Positions 49,304 through 60,000 of a stretch of 64,000 bases of DNA are shown piece by piece; within the stretch, counting starts at the first letter, position 1, and each line of letters opens with the position of its first letter. Source of the DNA: Phallusia mammillata. Taxonomy: Eukaryota > Chordata > Ascidiacea > Phlebobranchia > Ascidiidae. A program made the position numbers and the translations under genes. The stretch is from the NCBI GenBank assembly GCA_003260075.1, contig QLIY01000253.1, positions 117,640 through 181,639 of the forward strand. The letters run 5' to 3'. The notes beneath the pieces were generated by a model, which saw only the letters and a program-made list of their open reading frames with translations, ran no database searches and was not told the DNA's origin.

Positions 49304-49494
49304 AGCGATCAAGGCACACTTATGTATAAATCATAATACACTAGCCCCGCATTGAAGGCCTCATACTGAATCAGCCGGTCACCAAGCATTCCCACCCCCC
49401 CCCCCCCAGCGATCAAGGCACACTTATGTATAAATCATAATACACTAGCCCCGTATTGAAGGCCTCATACTGAATCAGCCAGTCACCAAGCATT
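49304..49494. repeat. 87-bp direct duplication split by a C13 run
   Basis: Copies 49304-49390 and 49408-49494 run from AGCGATCAAGGCACAC to CACCAAGCATT with two substitutions. C13 at 49395-49407, preceded by CCCA, separates them. Confidence 0.92.
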
Positions 49495-50038
49495 TCCATA
49501 TTGCAAGGCGTAAGTCTACAAAAATGTATATTTTAACTTTGCCAAAAGAATGAGGTATCTAAACAGGCGATTTAGTTATAATTGCAATGCTTCCACCAAC
49601 AGCGTGACCCATAAAAGGTTTTGCACCCCTATACTTTCGGGCGAAAGGCCCGACAGTTGTTCAAGGTTAAATTGTGTTTCAGGACTTGCGTTATGATAAT
49701 TAATTGACTGTCGGCACGAGACCTTGGATTTCATGATATGATCCCAGTTAAGCGGGACTCCATCTAAAACAGTGGTTCTCAAGTAGTACACCAGGGCTTT
49801 TCAGCTGATACACGAGTAGCTACCTGAAAAAGGTGAAATTAAAAATTGCTCCTAAGGCTAAACTGACCCGATTGATCAGCCCTTGTTTTGTGCAAAATTC
49901 ATGTCTTGTGCCTTTGTAAGAAATTGCTAAGCTCGCTGGTTTAAGGTGAGTTTATTTCGTTTGGTGAATTACCACATAGCGATTGACAATCACACAACTG
50001 CGCAACATTGAAACGTTTGGAGTGCAAAACAGTTGGGC

Positions 50039-50150
50039 ACAATTGGTGGATGCCTACATCCGTATACCACAATTAGTGGATGCAAACATCTGTATAGCAC
50101 AATTGATGGATACAAACATCCATATTCCACAATTGGTGGATGTGTACTAC
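50039..50150. repeat. Minisatellite, 30-bp unit
   Basis: Nearly four copies of a unit containing CACAATTGGTGGATGC and ACATCCGTATAC. It stays open in two forward frames only because of its periodicity. Confidence 0.88.
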
Positions 50151-50498
50151 CTAAACACCTTGTTACAAAGTGTTATGTGCGGGAGTTAAATTTGTTTATA
50201 CGTTTGCTAGTGTAGTTAAGTAGAACTCTTGGTCTACCCGTTCAAACAGGGTTTATGTGGTACGCAGTGATAAATTCATGTTTACGTACTTTTGAAAGAA
50301 TTTAAACTGACGACCGTTTCGGTCCCCCAAAACACCTTAAAAAAACACTGGCCACACATAATAAGTTTACAGTTATCTGATCTTAGCTTTGCAATACATG
50401 TGTTCAAATTGTTATACAGTTTAGACTTGTGAGTAGGCCTAAAGAGATTACCCAGAGAAGTCTTTCCATAAATTTTGATGCCCACGTTACATTTTCAG

Positions 50499-51908
50499 GT
50501 CATGGAGTAACGTACACCAGATGGGGCAAAAAAAGCTGCCCGAAGGGGATTGGTACAAATCGTGTTTACTCAGGTAGGCCAGTTTACAGTTTTACATTTT
50601 ACGCGTTATTTCGGATATATTTTACATTTGTTAAGAACAGTGTTACTGTTCACAATACAATTTGTTGTAAAATGACCTGTCAAATTCTAAAAATGTACAA
50701 ACTGTGTGCCGGGCGCTCTACTGCGCGGCCAGAGGTTTCCAAATTTGCTGTGAAAAAAAATCGCTGTGAATGGACATGAATGTTTAAACCTGAATTTTTA
50801 TTTGTTATAAAAAGTAACCTTACCCATCACAATAAATGTTGTGTACATTAACGTTAACTTTCTTTCAATAACTTTTGTGTTGTTGGCTACAAAGTGTGAA
50901 TGAATAATTGGTTTGTTAAGTTTGAGAACCACTATTCTTGTGTGACAGGAGTTGCTGCGGGATCCCATTATGGCCACTCAGGCCCCCCCCCCGCTACAAA
51001 GTGTGAATGAATAATTGGTTTGTTAAGTTTGAGAACCACTGCTCTTAAGAGTCATCGACAATTTAATATTTTGTGTGACAGGAGTTGCTGCGGGATTCCA
51101 TTATGGCCACTCAGACGGAGGAGCAAACCTACTTTGCCTGACTTCAAATTTTACATACGAACACGGAAAGTTTGTAGATGGATTTCAAGGTGATCCAAGT
51201 TAATTGGAAAAACTCTGTCATTGGTAGTCTATACTGTCAACTGTAAAGCAAAATGGATGGTGCTTAAACACTTATTCGATCAATGTGGTTTATCCCGGTT
51301 AACCATCGAATGTAGATGCAAGCCCCAAAAAAATTGTTACGCGTAGAGATTCGGCGCAGAGTTGTTACCGGGCCCGAAATTCAAGACGTTATGAGGTTGT
51401 TGGACAGAAGGTCCAGCAACTAGTTACTTAACTGGGTAATTTAGAATTATATAAATACAAACACAAGACGTGAAGTCAGACCCGGCTTAACTTACAGCTC
51501 TGTCTTAAACGGCGCTATTTTGTGGTCATAATAACACAGCGGGTGTAAGAGAGGCGTACAATGTCTGATGTTTATTAAATTGGTGACATTTAACGCAAAC
51601 TTGATTGGCATATTTGAATTTAACTGTAGTGTTTTAACATTAGGGCGTAAAAAGCTATTTTTACGTAAATTTGCACACCATAAACATTAAGCTACTAGCC
51701 TATTATATTTTTGTAAATTGCCATAATCAACCATGTGTATTTGTCAAATTTGCGTCGTATCACAGATGCCTCATACATATACGGTGCTGAGTACAGGACT
51801 GTAAGCAGTTTAAACTCACTGTTGGATTTCAAAGATTTTGGAGAAACTCAATTAAGTCCACACAATGTGCCGTGTGCTGTGTGTATTGCTACTGCTCGAT
51901 TTTCCCAG
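50499..51908 (+). pseudogene. Short-chain collagen C4-like domain, copy A, lacking its last exon
   Basis: Exons 50499-50573, 51082-51189 and 51766-51908 are in phase. They read GVTYTRWGKKSCPKGIGTNR, then VAAGFHYGHSDGGANLLCL and NFTYEHGKFVDGFQ, then YIYGAEYRTVSSLNSLLDF and NVPCAVCIATARFSQ. These are the first three-quarters of the non-collagenous C-terminal domain of sponge and invertebrate short-chain collagen C4-like proteins. The expected terminal exon (MIPG...CPSGW...CVVCTK) is not found before copy B begins. The 5' exons are not found either. Either this is a degraded tandem copy, or its exons splice into copy B (51908 and 51941 are phase-compatible). The second exon is preceded by a truncated duplicate ending in C10. 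Confidence 0.7.
50886..51114. repeat. Direct duplication split by a C10 run, cutting an exon
   Basis: Left copy 50886-50981 stops inside the collagen-like exon, just after TGGCCACTCAG. C10 follows at 50983-50992. The right copy 50993-51114 restarts upstream in the intron and then carries the complete exon. The right copy has about 27 extra bases. Confidence 0.93.
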
Positions 51909-51940
51909 GTGCATTTTGCAGAAATACAGTCATTTTGCAG

Positions 51941-52436
51941 ACGATTATAGGTTACTTAGAAGTTCGCCCCCTTCTGGAATCGAAGCGGTATTTCCGCATT
52001 CGACCATTTTCCCAAAGTTTTAAGGCAGCATTCACATTAACTGGTGTCGCTGTTCTATGTGTCACCTGCTTCTATCTGGGATCTGTCAACAACTCAAATC
52101 AGTAAGAAAACCAAAAAATGCATGCTGAAAAATATTTCACTAACTAACTTATATAGGAATTTTAAGTTTCAAGCCTAACAATGCACTAATATAGGTTATA
52201 ATGCTAAATACAATGTCAAGGTACAAGTAAATTCGGCTAAACCGTAATCGGTTAATCCCGATCTTTTAGTTCGCCTATTTCGGACAAAACCTGGGGTACA
52301 CATGATTTGCAATGTGGTAAAGCTTGAATTTATCGACATCGGTTAATCGGGAACATTGCCTAATCCAGACAAATTTTGTGGTTCTTTTTGAAGTACAATA
52401 CAAATACTCGTTTTTGACTTTAGGGTCTATATATAG

Positions 52437-52524
<88 letters not shown>

Positions 52525-55379
52525 GAGAAATGTTAAAATGTACTTAAAAGTCAGGAATTTAAGAAAAAAAGTATAGATATACTATGAAATTAATGAACCA
52601 ACGGAGAAATTTCTAACGGGCCCAGATAATTTTCGCCTAATCCTCCATGACATGTCTATAATCTATTACATGGGCTACATGCCAACGCCATTAAGCTATC
52701 TGGGTTTAGCAAGACAATGGTAAATTACATACCAATGGCATAGGCATGTAAAGCAAGGAAAACATGTCAAGTTATTTTACTTATTACTTTTAGTTTTGAA
52801 ATGCACGAAATTGAGGCAATAAGGAATCTTCTGTTGGAGGATAATATCCAAAACCAACGTGCAAAGCGCGATGTGAATGAAAATGAACTATCTGGACCAT
52901 TGCCGTTGGTATCACGTTTAAAGAAACGGAGCACAGTGGTTTGTTGCAAATTTTTGTTTAAATGATTTTTTTGAAAGAGGTATTTTTAAGATTGACCCCA
53001 ATTAACACAAAAAATTTATAAACGGCTTTTGCATTTTTCAGGAGCGGCCGATTTTGCGAGTGTTCGGTAAGTTGTAACACAAACTTCTGGCTGTGATGTT
53101 TCTTTGTGCCCTGTCGTTTATCAGCTAAGCACAGCACTTTTCTGTTGTGTTGAATAGATGCAAAATATTTGTGCGTAAACAAACTGTTTTATAGAGGTGT
53201 ACTTTGTATACAATGTAATTAATGGAAAAAATAGGCAACTAGTTTTAGCGTTTAGTTTTTTTTTCAGCCAAACTATCCTACGTGTTAAACTGTTTGCAAA
53301 GTCAGCCTTTATAGGTTTAGAATTGTCAAACCTTCGTTTCTTAACTCATATCTTAATCCTGTTGCGTATTTGCGCTAGAAGAGAATTTCATATTCGGTTT
53401 GTTAAGTCGTGGATTATCCGTAATACTTCAATTGTAGCAAAGTTTAAATGCAAAATCACCCGGCCCGAATGCGAATCGTGTTTGAGAAGCCCTTTTAGGC
53501 CCAAAAGTTTGATTGGCGGACCTACATGGGAAGCCACAGGAAAGACGTAAGGTCAGGTCCAGCAACTGACTACTTAGCTAGTTAATTTTTTTCAAAAAAG
53601 TACCGACACAGAGTGTAAAGTTAAGCCCAGCTCGAAAAGCCCGGCCCGACTTACAAAACTGATTAAACGTTGTTTTTTAGACGGCGGTGTAACATACACT
53701 AGGTTGGGTCAGAAGAGATTGCCCAAAGGGGATTGATACAAATAATGTTTACTCAGGTAACATTTGAACATTTAAAGTTGGCATCGTTTCGTACTTGAAT
53801 ATATTTCGAATTTGAACATTACAACTGTGTGTAGTATATTATATAATCACTATCACCAGGGACCCAGACCGAGAGCTGGGTCAACAGACGCACAAAATAA
53901 CAGCTGACTTAATTAGTCTGAAGTCATCCACCGTAAATTTAGATTCGTATATATTTCATCTAACTTATAAGCAAAATCAGTATCTCAAATATGTTCTATT
54001 AGGTTTCCAATAAAAAATAGAGGCACTGATGATGCCTTTCACTTAGGTGAAATATACCTTACATACTGAAAAGAACAGTGGATGACTTCAGTTGAACAAA
54101 AAAAAGTTACTGTTTACATATTTTGCAATGCTTTTATGTAAATTGGCTCGTCTACTCTAGACTGACTATTTAATATTCTTGCATTAAAGGAACAGTAGCG
54201 GGATCTTATTACACTCACAACGGCGGAGGAGCAAACCGACTTTGCCTGATTTCAAATTTTACATACGAACCCGGAAAGTTTGTAGATGGATTTCAAGGTA
54301 ATCCTATTGGTTTCAAAACCGTATCAGCAAGCTAACTGCTAACAGCAGTCTAAATTTATTTTGTTTAAAAACTATTTAATTCTAATGTGATGTAATCCCG
54401 TCAGCCATCGCATGTTGGTGCAACGAAAACACAAATTGTCCAACCTAAGCGTAGACTCTCGACGCCATTTTGTGATAAAAATAGTTTTTTTGCACAACCG
54501 AAATTGCATCACTAAAAAATACCATTATGTTTGTAAAAATGCAATAGTCAGTCGTGTGCACTTAAATTTGCGGTCTATCGCAGATGGATCATACATATAC
54601 GGTGCTGAGTACAGGACCGCAAACACTTTAAACTCACTGTTGGATTTCAAGGATTTTGGAGGAACTCAATTAAGTCCACATAATGTGCCGTGTGCTGTGT
54701 GTATTGCTACTGCTCGATTTTCCCAGGTGCAAAACAAATACTGTTAGGAAAGTAGCTATAGCTACACCTTATGGTTACATTTTAATTATGACTGTTTCAG
54801 AACCATACGATGGTAGTTCGTAGGACCACTTTAGTATCAACGTTCGTTTATTTGTTACTAACTGGCCACTTACTACAGTCTGTATTCATTACCAAATGTG
54901 ACCTAAAGGTTATTATGCGTCCCGCTCGACAAACACTAAACAACTACAATTTGTTTTACCCGGCGAAATAAACACAGCCCAACAGTGTTTGCATCAAGGA
55001 ATTTTCGCCTGAAGAAGTTGTGTTGAATGTAGCAAGGGTTTTTTTAAGGTTTGGTTTGGGTGACCGCTAAGTAAAAACCCCTTAAAAAAACACTGAATGT
55101 CGCAACTAACGTATAAAATATTCCTAGATGATGATTCCAGGGATCGGCAAGTGTCCTTCTGGTTGGGTTCAAGAATATTCAGGTTATATTATGGGGCCAC
55201 ACCATCACCACAAAAGAGGGGAGTACGTTTGTGTTGACGAATCGCCTCAAGCCGTGCCTGGCTCGACTGGTGATAATGGTGGGGCATTGTTTTATATGGT
55301 GGAAGCTGTGTGCCCCTCATTGCTGTGCGGACCATACGTGAATGGAAGAGAGCTTCGTTGTGTTGTTTGCACCAAATAA
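51941..55379 (+). CDS. Short-chain collagen C4-like membrane protein, copy B, with a +1 frameshift
   Basis: Exons 51941-52101, 52794-52938, 53042-53066 (25-nt micro-exon), 53681-53756, 54190-54297, 54584-54726 and 55128-55379. The first recognised exon encodes basic residues then a membrane helix (AAFTLTGVAVLCVTCFYLGS); no ATG precedes it, so a first exon is missing. The next exon is helical (HEIEAIRNLLLEDNIQNQRA) with basic RAKRD and RLKKRS sites. The C4-like domain follows: GGVTYTRLGQK, GTVAGSYYTHNGGGANRLCL, YIYGAEYRTANTLNSLLDF, NVPCAVC, and the end CPSGWVQEYSGYIMGP, YVCVDESPQAVPGSTGDNGG, LFYMVEAVCPSLLCGPYV, GRELRCVVCTK. Likely a type II transmembrane or shed extracellular matrix protein. 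Exon 53681-53756 is 76 nt against 75 in copy A; the extra base puts a TGA in frame, so this allele is broken or has a base error. I see no Gly-X-Y tract. Confidence 0.78.
52438..52522. repeat. C85 homopolymer
   Basis: A run of 85 C in the first recognised intron of copy B. No flanking duplicate seen. Probably not real genomic length. Confidence 0.9.
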
Positions 55380-57028
55380 CTGTCAGCCAACTTTCCCCGT
55401 AATCGACTTGTTCAAACGGATTTCTTTAAAAATATTTTTTCGACCTTATTTTAGAAATTTCACCAACAAACATTTTTAAAAATTGTATATACATGGATTC
55501 GTGTTGTATTCTAAAAATGGCCTATAATGCTCACACAATATAGCATCTCTCGCTAAATTGTTTCTTTAATTACTAAATGAACAATATGTTTTCAGTGGAG
55601 CCCATGTTGCTTATTTTTTGTTGCTGTAGCCTAGGTATGCATTCGCGTGGCAGAAATAAATGTACATAACTCTCTTCTCTGCATAAAAAAGGTAAAAAAA
55701 CGAAACAGTGGAGGTATGTGATGCCTACATAATGTTAGCGTCAAGGTTTCTTATAAAACACAACACGAATGAGCGCTTAAGAAACGTCAAGGGGGCTGGA
55801 CGATGGCATAAACAGCCCGAAATTTAATGGTTAGCCTATGTGAAGGAAGACTAAACAGCCAAAAATGAACTTTTTTTCACGGGGTTCGAACCCAGGACAC
55901 TCCCGGGGACAAATCCCGATCAAGGATTTTTTTAAGTATGTATATTGGTCAGGCGCGCCATTGTCTTGCCCAAGTGATGGAAAAGCTCTTGCGCCTTTAG
56001 CGGATTTTTTAAAATGACCAGTTTGTAATTTCCGAAGCGAAGACTGGACAGCGGATACTGCCACTGGACAAGGTTTTGTTTCGCATTTCCTGCTCCCTCT
56101 CTGAGTTTTTGTGGTTGTTTGTTTAAAATGTAATAGAACTGTTTTGTATCACATTCGTTTCATTCAGTTGTACGACTGCAAAACAACTTAATTTTACCTT
56201 ATCATGTGACATAGTTGGTAGTTGCTAAAGTAACAACTCGTTTAGTTCATTTAAATGTTGTTACTTGTTAACCATAGGCTTTTTATTAGACACTATTTGT
56301 TTCTGGCTGAACAGCTAAAGGTTATTTTGTTTCAAATGGTAGACAGCCTTGTTTATTTGTCAGTCGTATTTCAAGTTCTTAACTTCTTATTTTACCAACT
56401 GACGACAGTTTGCCATCCATAGTTATTTTACCAGTTATCTGACAAAGAAGGGTACTTTTTTCTATTCCAAAGATTAGCATTGGATAAATTTTAGAAATGA
56501 TGCTCAATGCAGTGTAAAAAGTCACACCCAAAACACGACAATAACGTAAAACAGGGCTCGGAAAAGTTATTTATTGGTAATAATCACACAGTTTTACATT
56601 ATATTATTAATTTGGATTGGAAGGGTCAAAAAAGGTTGGGCACCCCTGGTTCAATGTATGCAGGCCGCCAATACATACAGTTTAATGTGCAGGTTTGTGT
56701 GGCATAGTTTGTGCTCTGAGTTATGTGCATTATAATCCTTGTACTGTTTTTTTAACTAACAGATTTAAGGAAAGATCAGGAGAAACAACCCTGTAAGTTT
56801 AGGTAGCCTTTTGACCCCATAGAAAACGAACCACAGTTTTCAGAAAAACAAGCACAAATTCCTAAATATATGTTTAAAAACAACTAAAGCCAAATTTCTT
56901 CATCAATTAGCAGCATAAGTAGTATTGCAATCTTATGTTTTAATTCTTGCAGACAAGTCAGGCCTGAAGTGCAGTAAATTTAAATTGAATAAAAACACCT
57001 TTAAATAAAGTAATAAGATAATTACAAC
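55380..57028. other. Intergenic collagen-like gene to akirin
   Basis: Begins with the 3' UTR of copy B (AATAAA near 55660). It contains a minus-strand SINE-like B box (GGGTTCGAACCCCGTG, complement of 55877-55892). The short forward frame at 56507-56707 has no domain. The akirin promoter should lie just before 57029. Confidence 0.55.
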
Positions 57029-60000
57029 ATGGCCTGTGTCACATTAAAAAGAAGACTGGACTTTCAACCTCTTCATGAAGCTGGCTCTTCACCTGTAGTA
57101 ACTGACAGCAACTGTGCACCAAGTTGCAAAAAGAGATTCTTGACTTCACCATATGCAAATAAATCTGAAAGCCCACCGAGCAAGCAACCATGGAAAAATC
57201 CACTGTCTATGTGGCAAAAATTTGAGACTGATCTCAAACCACTGTCTGAAAACGTCCCATCACCATTTTGTGCTAAAAAAAATGCAACAGGATTATCCAC
57301 TTCAGGTACAAAAAGTTAATATAGGCAAACAGTTATTGCTCCATTAAAATGCAACTTTTATGTAGCGGAATGGGAAATGGAAATTATAATGTTTTCAAAT
57401 ATTTTAAACCTGTTTTTTTGTGGAATGAATGAAAATGATGCCTTCAATAGCCATGGCGTACTATGACTTATGTTATAAATGAGTATGTTGTGAATGCTAG
57501 TTTGCATGACACTTTAGGGCAGATCCAAGAATATATTAATTCATGTTAGCTGATTAACGGCAGAACTGACCATCCCCCACTACGAAGCTGACATGTGCAG
57601 CATACAAGGCAGGCCAAAGTGCTTGTGATTCTACGTTCAGCAGGTTCACTACTGAGCCTGTGTATCTCAGTTGGTAGAGTGTGAGTTCCTAAAAGACTCC
57701 TGTCATGAGGTCGAACCCACTGCAGGCTAGATTTTTCTAGTCTGTGCCATGCCATAAGGAATTGATTGAAACACCGGTTTGATTTGGTATAGCGCCTTTA
57801 GTGGGTCTGGCATACTATGAGTTTTTTTTTTGTGCTGTGAAATCTGCTTGCTGCATTTTTTGAACTTTAATTTATGCTTTGAGTCATATATTTTTTTTAT
57901 TTCTTCTAGAAGTTGTAAATGGAATTTACAAAAAATATCGACAAATGAAAAGAAGACAGACTGTCTTGGAAGCAGCTCAAAAAGAGGGCACAAAAGTTAG
58001 TTTACCAGGTCTGTATATTAGTATGTTTTTTGCTCAAGGATATGTCTTCACATTAATAATTTTTAAATTTTAAGGAACTTCAACATTGAATACCCACATG
58101 AGTGTACCAGAAGAATATTCTGGAAATGTAACCTCAGAGCAGCCTCTTCTTACTTTGAAGCAGGTTTGTATGTATTGCGCAAAGTTAAACCAAAGAAGTT
58201 TTAGATCTTTTCAATTATAATTACCGTATTTTACGGACCATAAAGCGCACCCAATTATAAGGCGCACTGTCAATAAATTGCTTTGATTAGTTTTTTGTTC
58301 ATACATAAGGCGCACCGGGCTATAGAATGCAACATATTTTAAGGAGTATGGGTTACGTAATAAATGTAAGCAAGTCACAACAGTACAATGAGCAAAAGAA
58401 AAAATGACTCTAGTGAATATCACAGTTGCTAGTTGCTTTTACCGTAGTTTATTGTGTAAGACGGTGGTTTATTTGCATAATAATAGTATCGGTACTGGAG
58501 TGTAGGCAATAAAGAACTACTTGATCCATACATTAGGCACACCGGTTTATAAGGCGCGCGATCAATTTATGAGGGAAAAAAGGATTTACATTGCGCCTTA
58601 TGATCCGTAAAATACGGTAGCCCTGAAAACAACCAAATGAGCTTCATTTTTTTCTTTTAAAAAAAATAAAAAGAATGAACTAAGGCAACACTAACATAAA
58701 ATAATGGTAATGTAAACAAGTTAACTGCAGACATTTTTATAATATGTGTATCATTTTATAAATGACAACATGTATATGCTAAAAAATTAAGCTTTTTACT
58801 TCTTGCTAACAACCCACAGCATTAAACAGCTGTATGGTTGCATGCAGCATTGCACAATTTTTTGATTACCCTGCTCTGCATTGTGTAACTAGTTAGAAGA
58901 TTCAACAGCTTAAAAGTATTGGTTAAATATTTCAAATACATTAAACAAGTTTAAAAATTTCCTTGGTTAAATTACTGTGATAAAATCCACTAAAAGGTTT
59001 TTGTGTGTATGCATACAACACATGAAAAATTTATGACCTTATATATTTTTAGGTTGGGTCTGAAAGAGAATTTTAGTTGAGTAACTGGCTAATATAGAAT
59101 ACATCTAGAACAGTGGTTCCCAACCTTTTCCAGATTGCGTACCACCTGACAACTTTTCTAACGCTGCGTACCACCTAAAGTCCTGTTTGAGTGGATATAC
59201 CAAGAAATAAGCCCAAGTTCTCAACCTGGCTAGCATATTTAGTAATTTCAAAAGACTGTCCAAAACACATGTTTTGCCCAAACCAGGGCTGATAGTTGGG
59301 TCAGTTGAGTTGCAATTTTAGATCGTACTTAAATTAGGTACCACAGAAATCTACTCACGTACCATCTGAAAAGTTGTGCCATTCCACTAGTGCAGGGGTC
59401 ACCAAACTTTTTTGACTGCGGGCCGGTTAAGTCTAAAAATAATTCGCGCGGGCCACATAGTTTACATGTCCTAGCGCCGCCTTTCAAAACTTAGCCCGCG
59501 AGGCGATTTTTCTAGGTGCGCCAAGATTTGGTCTTGCTACAATCCCATTTAAAATCTGGTGATGCGACTGTTAAATTGTATAGGTCGTCTCTTACAAGCA
59601 ATGCTTGTATGTTACGTCACAAGTAAAGGCATTTGTTTGCGCACAATTGACACTAGTAGTCATGTCTGTGACGTAACAAACTGACTTTGGATCAATCCTG
59701 GGCGTTGTAATCCTATTAAACTAGGTAATATTATTACATTTTTCGTAAGAAGTAGATTATTTTTTGAATGATACAAAGTTATCAATACGATTTGGCAAAC
59801 CAAAAAATATGGTCGCGGGCCGGATGAAATGAATTTTATCCAGTATTTGACACCGGAACGAAATGTTGTACCAAAACAAAATCAGTAATTCTTTGCCCAA
59901 ATATCGGAAACGAAATACTGAAAGAAACAATATTGGAACAAAATAAAATACCATTTCTTTCCCTGTAATTCATTCTGGATATTTAACATAAAAAATTGCT

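Larger units (their letters stand above)
48653..50498. other. Intergenic CDK5RAP1 to collagen-like genes
   Basis: Begins with the CDK5RAP1 3' UTR. It then holds a tRNA-like SINE head (49080-49152), a duplication around a C13 run (49304-49494), the left end of a hAT-like element near 49770 (CAGTGGTTCTCAAGTAG) and a minisatellite (50039-50150). N-terminal exons of the collagen-like gene may be hidden here, but I could not find them. Confidence 0.55.

Noticed and set aside
49983..50215. Two repetitive forward frames
   Set aside because: Translation of the 30-bp minisatellite in two frames.
52324..52536. Polyproline-containing frame
   Set aside because: The Pro run is the translation of the C85 homopolymer.
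57073..57300. 75-codon minus-strand frame
   Set aside because: Antisense shadow of akirin exon 1.
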